A stretch of 64,000 nucleotides of DNA. It comes from Closterium sp. Naga37s-1. Lineage: Eukaryota > Streptophyta > Zygnematophyceae > Desmidiales > Closteriaceae. Below the pieces are notes generated by a model. It made no database searches and had not been told where the DNA came from. It saw only the letters and a program-made list of their open reading frames with translations. Positions within the stretch are counted from its first letter, which is position 1. Every line of letters starts with the position of its first letter. The DNA lies in the NCBI GenBank assembly GCA_947471745.1, contig CANJKZ010000777.1, positions 496,001-560,000 on the forward strand, read 5' to 3'. Positions 1 to 9,952 of this stretch are shown here, in pieces. The position numbers and the translations under genes are program-made.

Positions 1-119
1 GAGAGGGGCTCTTGTGAGACGTCTTACACTCATATTTAGCAGCACACTTTGAGACGTCTATTTCCAAGAAATGCATTATTTGCCTCATTGCTGTCTGGTG
101 GGTGTCTGGACTTTGGCAG

Positions 120-3100
120 GTGTGGCAGAAGGAAGGTCTAATTCGAGAGAAGAATTCTGAAGTGGCAGCGTTGAGGTGAGAGTGGGGGAGCAGTGTGTGT
201 GTGTCTGCGACCTTGCAGTGAGGGGGGTGGGCGGTATTTGCAGGAAGGGGAACCAGAGATGAGCGGTGTTATTGCTGTTATTGCTTTTCATTGCTGTTGC
301 TCTCCCCTTCCGCTCCCTCTTCCTCCTCCCACATCCCCCGCGTGTCCTTTGCGTGCCATCAAGCCAGGCGGAACACGTGCCACGCTTGCTGCTGCTCCTT
401 ACAGTGTTCCTCCCTTTCTTGCTTCCTCACTCTACTTCCATTCATATGTCTCCCCCCTCCACCCCACGTCACTGCAGGCGGGAGCGGGACGGGGCAGTGG
501 CGGAGAGCAAGGCGCAGGCGAGTCAGAGGGAGGCGGAGAGGGCGGAGATGGGCGCACAGATGGAGCGGCTGCAGAGCCAAGTGGCTGACGCGGAGCAGCG
601 CCTGAGAGACACTCAGAACCAGGTGGGGGGGAGGAAGAGGGGCAGAAGGGTGCGGGGTGGGGGGGGTGTTGTCTATGGGTAACCTTTTAAATCGACTTCA
701 AGGAGAGATGATTGGCTGCAGGGTCAGCTGTCGGACGCGGAGCAGCGGCTGCGAGACACTCAGAACCAGGTGAGGGGGGAAAGAGGTGCCGGGGGGTGGG
801 ATACGGGGGTGGGCATGAGAGGGCGGAGATGGGCGCGCAGATGGAGAGGCTCCAGAGCCAGGTGGCGGACGCGGAGCAGCGGCTGAGAGACACAGAGAGG
901 GAACCAGGTGAGAGAGGGGGAAGGGGAAGGGGATTTGTGAAGCTCAAGAGGAGGAATAGCAGAAGGTGTGAGGTGATGGGAATGTACAGCAGAGCAACGG
1001 CGCAGTGCAGACGGGAGTAACTTACTCACGTTGCACTGTTGGTGTTTCCTCTTCCGCCCTCCTCGTTTTCCCTCAGTTGCGGCTAGTGCAGGAGGAGCTG
1101 TGGCAGAAGGAGGACGCGGTGAAGGAGGCGCAGGGGTGTGTGTGCGGCCCACACAGGCATGAGTTACTTACTGAGTCGGTTCGCGCTGCTGTTCCTTCTC
1201 CCTCCCTCCTCCATTGTCTCAGCTGCGGCTGGTGCAGGAGGAGTTGTGGCAGAAAGAGGACGCGGTGAAGGAGGCGCAGGGGTGGGCGGCGCACGGGCAG
1301 GACATGGAGGCCCACGTGGCAGCCATCACAGCAGCCAATCAGAGCCTGCACGGCGAGCTCAGGGAACGCACGGACCAGTGCCATCACCTGTTTGCCGTCA
1401 CTCACCAGCTCAGACAGCAGGTAGGTGATTGATTGGTCGGGTGGGAGGACACTGGGTTGATTGGTTAGTTGTTTGTGACGCGCCTGAATAACTCAGGGAA
1501 CGCACGGACCAGTGCCATCACCTGTTTGCCGTCACTCATCAGCTCAGGCAACAGGTGCGTGATGTTGTAAGCTTGCCATGCAAATCAGTTCTCTTCAATT
1601 TCCCCATTCTCTCCCCGCCCCGCCCTCTCCTCGCATCCCCTCCCTTCGCATTCAAAACACAAGTTGGCAGAGTGTGAGTAATACCATGTGCACTAGTTTG
1701 CAGTGCAGCATGCGCAGCTGATGCAGTGTGTCCTCGTTGTAATGCAGTGTGAAGTATCTCTCTGCTCGCACTTCACCCCTTCCGCACACCTTCCCCTGCC
1801 GTCCCCCTCCCCACCCTAACACCAGCTAGCAGAGAGTGAGCGGTACCACATGCAGCTGATGCAGCGTCTGCACATGGAGAACACGGACCTGCGCTCCAGG
1901 CTCGGCGCCCTCCCTGCCGCTACTCCGGGTGCTACTGGTTCGGCAGTGGCAGGCACGGCAGCAGGAGCAGGAGCAGCAGGTGTTGGCGCAGGAGGCACAG
2001 GGAATGCCGGCGGTACAGGGATTGCAGGAGGGCAGGCAGCAGCAGGAGCAGCGGGCGCACTGGGGGCATCTGGAGGGAGCAGTGGAGGGGGGGTGAGTGC
2101 AGGGAGAGAAGTAGCAGGGGTCGTGCAAGGAGCTGGGGTGGCGTTGAGTGGCGCGGGTGGTGCTGGTGGCAGCAAGGACGGGAAGGTGAGCTTCTTTGCT
2201 CCTACTTTTGCACCCCTCGTTTCTCTCCCTCTCTCCCTCCACTCGTCCATCCCTCTGCATTCTTCCCCCCTCATGCATGATTCCCTCCCATCCCCTGTCC
2301 CTTATCCCGTCCCTATTTCTGTCTCTTTGTCTGTCTCTCCTCCCATGCTTTCCCCACAGAGCGAAGCAGCAGCAGCACAGTCAGGACAAGCCCACCCGCC
2401 CATGGCACCACACGCCTATCTCATCCGCCCACACATGCCCCACCCCTTCTACGCTGCACCCATGCAAACCGTCCCCACACCCATTCACCCTGGGCCCACG
2501 CCCATGCAACCCGTGCCTATGCTTGTTCCGCACTCCGCGTCTCCCCCAGCCCTGCACCCTCTGCATCCTCACCCCTCCACTCTCCCGCCTGGCACCTACC
2601 CCCCTGCTGGTATGCAAGGGCAAGGAGCAGCACAGGCTGCAGGGGTGCAGGCAGGGCACGCGGTTACAGGGTTACCAGGACCCGGACAGAGCCAGCAGCA
2701 CATGCAGAATCAGGGGCAGGGACAGGGGCAGGTGCAAGGGCAAGTGCTGACTCAGGGGCAGGGGCAGGGACAGGGGCAAGCACATGGACAGGCACCAAAA
2801 CTCCATTTGCAACAGCCAAGCCAGCAGCAGCAGCAGCAGCAGCAGCAAGCGGTGGTGTTGCATCATATTACCCACCCCATGAGCAACCAGCCTCTTCCCT
2901 TGAACCCCACACCCCAGCAGCAGCAGCAGCAGCAGCAGCATGCAAGCAGCCTTACCTTAGGTTCTGGGACTAGCAATGGGCCAAGTAGCAGCAGCACCAC
3001 TGGAGGCACAGGGGAGAAGGGTAGAGATAGCGGTGGCAGCAGCAGCACGGGTGATAGAGCCCCAGTAGGCGAGCCTGCAAATAGGCACATGGGCAGCAGT

Positions 3101-3539
3101 AGTGCTGATGCTACTCCAGGAGGCAGTTTTTCCAATGGCGGCTCCTCCAGCGCCTCTCCTGACTCCTCCAGTACGAGCAACAGCAATGCGGGCCAGAGTC
3201 TCCCAATCAGTGCTGCTGCCTCCTCTACCACTCATACCGATACCCCTGCTGCTGATACCCCTGACACGAAAACTGCTGCTGCCCCTCGGAAGCTCACTGC
3301 CAGTCCCATCACGCAGCGGTCGCCGCCTAGAGGGGTGGATGTGGGGCTGGGAGGCGTGGCATACGTGCCGGAACGCCCAAGCGGGGAGGCCTCAGGTGCA
3401 GCAGAGTCAAACGCGGAAGGTCAAGCGGGGATTGAAGGGAAAGTTGGGATTGAACCTCTGCCTGCGTCGGCGGTGCTGGCAGCAGGGAGCAGTGGGGGAG
3501 AGAAAACAGAGGGTGCTGCACCAGCTAGCATCGACACGA

Positions 3540-3576
<37 letters not shown>

Positions 3577-4895
3577 TGCAGCACTCACACCCCTCGCAGC
3601 ACCACTGACCGCACGCCCCATGCCCATGATGCTGGCGTTGCCCCCGGGAGCGCAGTTGAAGGACGAGAGGGCGCTGCTGACGTGCATCGTGCGAACACTC
3701 TCAGCGGACAGGGGCGCCAAGGCCCTCATCTCCTCCACAGTCGCCCCCCGCCTTGCACGCCTGCTCGCCCCACTAACCTGGGTTCACTACGAGCCTCTGT
3801 ACGGGTCGCTGCATCAGCTGATCGCCTCCAAGCCCGAGGTATGTGGTTGAGAAAACTCAGAAGGTATTGCATTTGATGCCCCCGCTGCCTCCCGGGGGCT
3901 CAGCTGAAGGACGAGAGGGCACTGCTGACGTGCATCGTGCGCACGCTCTCAGCGGACAGGGGCGTCAAGGCCCTCATCTCCTCCACTGTTGCGCCGCGCC
4001 TTGCACGCCTGCTCGCCCCATTAACTTGGGCTCATTATGAGCCTCTAGGACCAACTCATTGCCTCCAAGCCCGAGGTACGTGTATGGGACTGTTCTTTGT
4101 GAAGCCTTGTCTTACCAGGTTCGTGTTTGCCTTCGCTTCGTCTGTCCTCCTTTGCCTCCTCGCCCGCCTCACGTGTGCGTCCAAATTCGAGGGTTGCCAT
4201 TGCCATTCGATCTGGTGAGACTCTCAAGGTTCACCATTCTTCCGTGTGCCAACGCCAAGGCCCGCATCTCACCGAATCCCTTTCGAATGCTGACAGACAC
4301 TACATGCATCCCTGCCATCTTTCCGTTTCCCTTCCCGCGAGCAGCTGTTTGGCACGGAGGGATCGGACCATGTATTTCTCCGTACTTGCGCAAGTGCACA
4401 CTGATGGAGCTGTCATCAAACAGTTGTTCTAACATTTGGCACATTTGTTCTAACACCGTGCCTTCCCGTCCTCCCCCACTTTCCTGTGACCAGTTGTTTG
4501 GCATGGAAGGACCAGACCATGTGTTCCTGAGAAGCAACGCCCATGCCATCATCGCCACACTCCCGCTCCACCCCACCATGCCTCTGCAGCATCCCTCCTC
4601 CTCCATCCCCTCCCCCGCCACGTCCCTCCCACTCGCCCTCACCCCGGCCGCCCCCCGCCCCCTTGCTCCGCGCTCCCCCCCTCCTGATGCTTCCATTCCT
4701 TCTGGTGCTGTAACCGGTGCTGCTGCTGTAACTGGTGCTGGTGCGAGTACTAACCATGCTTCTGCTGCCGCTGCCGCCGCGGCTGCGGCTACAGGAGGCG
4801 GTGATGAGGGAGTGTTGAGGCGTGAGGTTGTGGGGCCAGGGGTGGAAGGGGCGGGGCGAGGCAGCCGCCTGTGGTTCGCCAATGCTGCTCGATGA
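120..4895 (+). CDS. Coiled-coil protein with DUF7725-like C-terminus (5' partial)
   Basis: Exons read as 120-175, 478-622, possibly 722-769, then 1223-1420, 1826-2185, 2360-3838 and 4494-4895 (TGA); all join in frame. Earlier exons lie before the window. The N-terminal exons encode a charged heptad-type coiled coil (blocks such as MERLQSQVADAEQRLRD and LVQEELWQKEDAVKEA). The middle, about 500 residues, is Gly/Ala-, Pro/His- and Gln-rich with two polyQ runs and one polyA run. The C-terminus (RLARLLAPLTWVHY, then a Leu-Phe-Gly block) resembles the C-terminal domain I remember from plant DUF7725 proteins of unknown function; this is similarity from memory. Intron 2186-2359 is 174 nt, has no stop and keeps frame, so it may be retained. 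Nearly every exon has a diverged copy in a neighbouring intron. No enzymatic function is suggested; a scaffold or regulatory role is only a guess. Confidence 0.65.
722..907 (+). repeat. Two copies of coiled-coil exon 478-622
   Basis: 722-769 repeats the last third of exon 478-622, is exactly 48 nt, phase 0 on both sides, with CAG acceptor and GTGAGG donor, so it may be a real extra exon (GQLSDAEQRLRDTQNQ). 817-907 repeats a longer part (from the block reading AEMGAQMERLQ) but carries a 4-nt length change near its donor that shifts frame. Confidence 0.75.
1077..1137 (+). repeat. Copy of the start of exon 1223-1420
   Basis: Near-identical to 1223-1285 (LRLVQEELWQKEDAVKEAQG). It has a CAG acceptor, but the sequence diverges into GTGTGTGTG, so any donor would leave phase 2 and break the join to the next exon. 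Confidence 0.75.
1492..1554 (+). repeat. Copy of the end of exon 1223-1420
   Basis: Repeats 1358-1420 (RERTDQCHHLFAVTHQLRQQ) with only a few changes, including its GTGCGT donor, but lacks a credible acceptor upstream. Confidence 0.75.
1662..1720 (+). repeat. Degraded copy of the start of exon 1826-2185
   Basis: The stretch around AAGTTGGCAGAGTGTGAG matches the exon start CTAGCAGAGAGTGAG and the following CATGCGCAGCTGATGCAG, with a stop and insertions. It is the most decayed copy in this gene. Confidence 0.55.
3882..4076 (+). repeat. Copy of the 3' end of exon 2360-3838
   Basis: About 195 nt repeating 3642-3838, including the GTACGT donor. An 11-nt internal deletion (after GAGCCTCTA) creates a TAG and a frameshift, so it cannot replace the exon. 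Confidence 0.85.
4343..4383 (+). repeat. Copy of the start of the last exon (4494)
   Basis: AGCAGCTGTTTGGCACGGAGG repeats the acceptor and first codons of the last exon (CAGTTGTTTGGCATGGAAGG). The match fades after about 40 nt. Confidence 0.65.
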
Positions 4896-5399
4896 CCTAG
4901 TGGGGCTTGAAGGTGAAGGGGTTCAAAGGGGTGAAGCAAACTAGTTGCAGGGTGAGAAAGGATGAACATAAGGTGAGGGACGTCAGTAAGTAACCTTGGT
5001 GTTGCTGGGAGAGGATGGGCTGTGTTGTTGTGGACGTGTGGGGCTGGAAGAGCGATTTTTGGGACAAGGCGAGAGTAGGGAAGTCCATTGCTGGGACAAG
5101 GACAAGGCTAGTGCTGGTTATACCAGTGCTGCTTGGTGTTTAGTGAGGTTCAAGTGTAATTGCTTGCACTAGAGTTGCAATTTTTCACCAGGTAGAATCT
5201 GTAATAGGACTGGACCTGAAATGGCAAAGTCATAAGAGTTAGTGTGGTCTCACAACCCACAATAGCAAACTTCGAATTACAAATGCACGGGATATAATTC
5301 CTACCGGTATGGTGCACGTCTCGGTACAGCAAGGTGATACGGTACTGTGCATCACAGCCAGCCATGGCCTTATCATGTGTTTATAACATGGCTACAGCA
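4896..5399. other. Convergent intergenic region, nothing recognised
   Basis: About 500 nt between the stop of the coiled-coil gene and the stop of APC10. It should hold both 3' UTRs. No ORF, repeat or RNA gene that I can support. Confidence 0.6.
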
Positions 5400-8300
5400 C
5401 TACCTAACGGCAGCATACATGCCAAATTCCACTGTATTGAACTCCATGGGTACACCTACTGCTCGCACCACGTTCCTGCATTGGACAGAGAGGTGGGCCA
5501 CATGTGCGGTCAGAAATATCAGCCATTTGTGTTCAAGGCCATATGCTGTGATGGGGGCAATGGGTCATAGGCCGTGATGGGGGAACCATCTCAAAGTTTC
5601 ATGGCAATCACGTCACATAAGCAATGACTTACTGGCGGGGCGGGGACAGTAGACCTTGATGTGGGTGGCGAGGCGAAAAGATGTACTGTGGTGGTGGTGA
5701 TGCATGGACACAGTGGATGGGCATGATGTGGGCAGCAAGTGACTCACTGGCGGGGACCGTAGATGTTGATCTGGCGGATGTGCGTGTCACGGCCGTTCTG
5801 GTGGTTGGAGATCACTGCCAGCTGCAGGTAGAACGCACGCAGGTACTCCCTTGGGTGGCACGGGTGTGTATGGAGAAGGTAAGGGGAGGTGGGGAATACT
5901 GATACGGCTAAATTGATTGGGATTGACTGTGGTGATTGGAGATGACTGCCAGTTGACAGGAGGGTGACCGTGGTTCAAGGGACAGGGACAGGCATGCAGC
6001 ACCTGCAGTTGAAATCCCTCCAAAGCAACTAAACTATCATTCACCGGTCGGTCACAGCAGGATATGCAGCGAGACCAACCATTCCCCCCATGGTGACTCA
6101 CTTGTCATCGCTGGGTCGCAGCGGTATGTGCACCCACCCAGACAGTTCGTTCAGCCTTTGAGGCGCCGTAACACTCACATGCCATACCTGGGTCCCTCTC
6201 ATCCCCCCCCATGGTGACTCACTTGTCATCGCTGGGTCGCAGCGGTATGTGCACCCACCCAGACGGCTCATTCATCTCCACTAGCTTCACCTCCTGCCAT
6301 CGTTGCATACACCACATCAGAGAGACAGGTGCCATCGTTTAGATGTGCACCAGAAGTACAACAATGGGAAGCATCATCGTGAGCATGCCATCATGCGAAC
6401 GCCTTAATGATGTCACGGGAAGCATCGGTGTGAGCATGAACAGTATGTCCATTTGTGATGCTACCATGAGCGCCATGAGCATTGCGCTGCAGGCACCATC
6501 AGCAGCATGCCCGCCCTGAGAATCGAGCGACATGAGAATCGCGCGCCATGAGAATCGCGCGACATGAGAATCGCGCGCCATGAGAATCGCGCGACATGAG
6601 AATCGCGCGCCATGAGAATCGCGCGACATGAGAATCGCGCGACATGAGAATCGAGCGCCATGAGAATCGCGCGACATGAGAATCGCGCGCCATGAGAATC
6701 GCGCGCCATGAGAATCGCGCGACATGAGAATTGCGCACTGGAAGACCGGGATACCGGGATAGCGAGAAACCGGGATGCCAAAATACCGGGGTACCGGGAT
6801 ACCGGGATATCGGAAAACCAGGAAACCGAGAAACCGGGAAACCGGGATACCGGGAAACCGGGATACCGGGATACCGGGAAACCGGGAAACTAACCGGGAA
6901 ACCGGGATACCAGGATACCGGGATACCGGGATACCGGGATACCGGGACACTGGGACACTGGGATACCGGGATACCGGGATACCGGGATACTGGGAAACTG
7001 GGATACCGGGAAACTGGGATACCGGGATACCGGGATACCGGGATACCGGGATACCGGGATACCGGGATACCGGAAAACCGGGATACCGGAAAACCGGGAT
7101 ACCGGGACACCGGGATACCGGGATACCGGGATACTGGGAAACCGGGAAACCGGGATACCGGGATACCGGGATACCGGGATACCAGGATACCGGGAAACCG
7201 GGATACCGGGATACCCACATACCGGGAAACCGGGATACCGGGAAACCGGGATACCGGAAAACCGGGAAACCGGGATACCGGGATACCGGGAAACCGGGAT
7301 ACCGGGAAACCGGGAAACTAACCGGGAAACCGGGATACCGGGAAACCGGGATACCGGGAAACCGGGATACCGGGATATCGGGATACCGGGAAACCGGAAA
7401 ATCGGGATACCGGGATACCGGGATACCGGGAAACCGGGATACCGGGAACCCGGGAAATCGGGATACCGGGATACCGGGAAACCCAGAAACCGGGATACCG
7501 GGATACCGGGATACCGGGAAATCAGGATACCGGGAAACCGGGAAACCGGGAAACCAGGAAACCGGGAAACCGGGATACCGGGATACCGGGATACCAAGAT
7601 ACCGGGAAACCGGGAAACCGGGATACCGGGATACCGGGATACCGGGAAATCGGGAAACCGGGATACCATGAAACCGAGATACCGGGATACCGGGATACCG
7701 GGAAACCGGGAAACCAGGAAACTGGGAAACCGCGAAACCGTGAAACAGGGAAACCGGGATACCGGGGTACCAAAACACCGGGAAACCGGGATACTGGGAA
7801 ACCGGGAAACCGGGAAACCGGGAAACCAAGAAACCGGGAAACCGGGAAACAGGGAAGTCGGGATACCGGGATACCGAGATACTGGGAAGCCTTGAAAATT
7901 GCACGCCCTGAAAATTGCACGCCCTGAAATTTGCACGCCCTGCGAATTGCACGCCCTGAGAATTGCACGCCCTGAGAATTGCACGCCCTGAGAATTGCAC
8001 GCCCTGAGAAACGCACATGTGAGGGTGACAACATGCAAGCAGCGATGCCTGCCATGCCCCCACGCACGCACCTTGACGTCGTGAAAGGAGTTGCCCGCAC
8101 GGATGGACACCTTGTTGGGCGTGTAGCTCTCGTCCAGCTTGAAATCCACGTGCAGTGACACGTGCTGGTGAGCAGGGGGGGTTGGAAGAAAGCAGTGGTG
8201 GGGAAGGGGGTGAAGCACAGGGCGCAGTTCTCGCTCTGCTCGGATGGACACCTTGTCGGGCGTGTAGCTCTCGCCCAGCTTGAAATCCACGTGCAGTGAC

Positions 8301-9203
8301 ACATGTTGGGGGGGGTGGGTGGGGGGAGGGGGGGTTGGGGGAGTTGGAGGAGGGTGTCAAGCACAGGGCACAGAGCAACAGTGCAGCAGAGCACAGCACA
8401 CAGCTCTCGTCCAGCTTGAAGACCACGTGCAGTGAAACGTGCCAGGGGTGGGGGCGAAGAATGGGGGGATGATGAACCGAAAGCCATGCAGAACTGAAAG
8501 GTGGAAATGAGTTGAATTCTGAGTCGTCTCAAAAGTTACCTGGTGAACCGTAAGGTCGAACTCTCCTGTGCATGGGCTCCATACATAACTGAGAGGTGGA
8601 AAATGGTAACCATGTTACTGCAAGAACTGGTCACTAACCTGCAACCGAACCTTCTTCTGAAACTGAATGTTCACCAGGTGTGGTTGTGATCCATCTGACC
8701 TGCACACACACGGGAAAGAAATGTTGGCACTTAGCAATATGTACCAGGCAAAAATTGGATCCAGTTGATTGTAAGCATCAGTTTCATGCGCATGTTCCGA
8801 TTCTTAACTGCCAGAACGTGTCCGCCTTGCCGTCTCTCAGAAGCTCGACGCCATTGCCGGGTTTGGCGGAGCTCACACTCCACACCGCCAGGTGCCCGAT
8901 CTCCCGCCGGTCCTCCCCTTCGTCCGGTAGACTCCCCACGCTGACGTCAGCCACCTCTGCTCTGCGCGGGAAACGCGAAATTGAGGGAACGAGAGGGAAA
9001 TGCGTATCGGGAGAGATAATTACCACTGGTGGATTTTTATGGCGATTAAATACAGTTGAACGAAGCTATAGGTAGGGACAACTGAACGAAGCGTGCAGCT
9101 GCAGCTATAGGTAGGGACGAGCAGGACAGCTCAACGAAACGTGCAGCTGCAGCCATAAGGGAGGAGCAGGACAGCAACCGAAGTGTTCACCTGCTACAGC
9201 CAT
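5400..9203 (-). CDS. APC10: Anaphase-promoting complex subunit 10 (DOC domain)
   Basis: Seven exons on the minus strand: 9203-9191, 8956-8809, 8699-8639, 8164-8072, 6293-6223, 5849-5748 and 5475-5400 (TAG). They sum to 564 nt (187 residues), in frame, close to the roughly 190 residues usual for plant APC10. The DOC-domain signature is plain: [14 protein letters not shown], a DTFWQSDG block, [30 protein letters not shown] and [18 protein letters not shown]10 is the substrate-recognition subunit that binds degrons together with the Cdc20/Cdh1 coactivator in the APC/C ubiquitin ligase. The first exon is only 13 nt, so the start ATG at 9203 is the least certain part; the acceptor at 8956 could shift by 3 nt. 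Intron 4 (6294-8071) is almost entirely minisatellite, and exons 4, 5 and 6 have degraded copies beside them. The gene is divergent from the SARD4-like gene. Confidence 0.93.
5626..5668 (-). repeat. Degraded copy of APC10 exon 6 end
   Basis: Minus-strand reading recalls the exon-6 end (YGPRQ then GTGAGT donor) with substitutions; it lies 3' of exon 6. A further partial copy of the exon-6 middle lies at 5920-5960. Confidence 0.6.
6084..6155 (-). repeat. Copy of APC10 exon 5 end
   Basis: Repeats 6205-6275 with an offset of about 121 nt, covering the GTGAGT donor and the codons for [13 protein letters not shown]; the 5' part of the exon, with its acceptor, is not preserved. Confidence 0.8.
6513..6739. 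repeat. 16-bp tandem repeat flanking the octamer array (left)
   Basis: Repeats of GAGAATCGCGCGACAT / GAGAATCGCGCGCCAT in head-to-tail order, about 14 units, inside APC10 intron 4. Confidence 0.9.
6746..7888. repeat. Octamer minisatellite CCGGGATA / CCGGGAAA
   Basis: About 1.14 kb of 8-nt units, roughly 140 copies, mostly CCGGGATA and CCGGGAAA in irregular order, with scattered variants (CTGGGATA, CCGGAAAA). It lies wholly inside APC10 intron 4. Because 8 is not a multiple of 3 and the units hold no stop, long meaningless frames run through it on both strands. Confidence 0.97.
7892..8010. repeat. 16-bp tandem repeat flanking the octamer array (right)
   Basis: About seven units of GAGAATTGCACGCCCT. 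The unit is a relative of the left-flank 16-mer (shared GAGAAT core), so the octamer array appears to sit inside an older 16-mer array. Confidence 0.9.
8236..8445 (-). repeat. Two copies of APC10 exon 4
   Basis: 8236-8312 and 8400-8445 repeat parts of exon 4 (8072-8164). The first still encodes [17 protein letters not shown]; the second keeps only the part around FKLDES. Neither has a good acceptor and donor pair with correct phase. Confidence 0.8.
9085..9175. repeat. Short tandem duplication in APC10 intron 1
   Basis: A unit of roughly 45 nt containing CGTGCAGCTGCAGC and GGAGCAGGACAGC-like text occurs two to three times, diverged, within APC10 intron 1, between the first exon (9191-9203) and exon 2. 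Confidence 0.6.
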
Positions 9204-9952
9204 TCTCCGACTCCGGAGACGACGGCGATGGACGATGGGAGAACCAACGGCGGGACGCTGGGCGACGGCTCAAGTCAGGTCACCCTTCGCCACTGTCGCT
9301 TCAACGGGGGTGTAATGTAATGCGGATGCCTTGACGACAGTCAGGACTCAGGAGAGTGTAAGCTGGAACCGGACAGATTCTGTTCTCCGGAGAATCAACT
9401 ATGCCGAGCCGAGGCGCGACGCGAATGGCGTGCGCCCGAGAATGAATCTACTTAGACTGCTGAGAATGGAATTTGAGTTCCCTACTGTTGATTTGAGTGT
9501 AGATTGGAGAAGTGAATGTTGTTGTAAAGCGAATGAGATCATGAGTCGATGCTTTAGTACCGAACATATACCGCACTGTAACCATCTCCAACCGCGTCGA
9601 AATTACGCCCCGTCGAAAGTACAAATGCAGAAAATTATTGGAATTCTGGTCGCGTTACAGTTTACTGAAGCAGACTCAAGTGGGTTTCAATTCCACCAAG
9701 CAGCCCCACATTTTTGGCGCTTCACTCCACTACATTTCCTCGCCGCTCTACAGCTTGTGCGCACCTCATGTGCCGCACATACGCACATAGCACAGTTCCT
9801 GCGCGCACGCAATGCAGGAGGCGCTGCGATATCCGTTGCGCGTCGCGAATCGCGTATCCGTAGGCCGTGGCGTGGACGTGAGACTCGGTGGCCAGAGACG
9901 CTGCGCTGTGCGCTTTGCGCGAGCGCGATCGGCGGCGAGCGCAAGGGCCGCC
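9204..9952. promoter_or_regulatory. Divergent promoter region APC10 / SARD4-like
   Basis: About 750 nt between two divergent start codons; must hold both promoters. No TATA box or other element is clear enough to mark. An in-frame ATG at 9812 could extend the SARD4-like protein upstream. Confidence 0.45.

Noticed and set aside
6513..8010. CRISPR-like array
   Set aside because: Direct head-to-tail units without unique spacers, in a eukaryotic intron; no cas genes.
6339..8426. 695-codon minus-strand frame and several long plus-strand frames ([14 protein letters not shown] repeats) over the octamer array
   Set aside because: The frame is a by-product of a stop-free 8-nt unit. It covers APC10 exons in the wrong frame and contains an APC10 intron; both strands are open in several frames.
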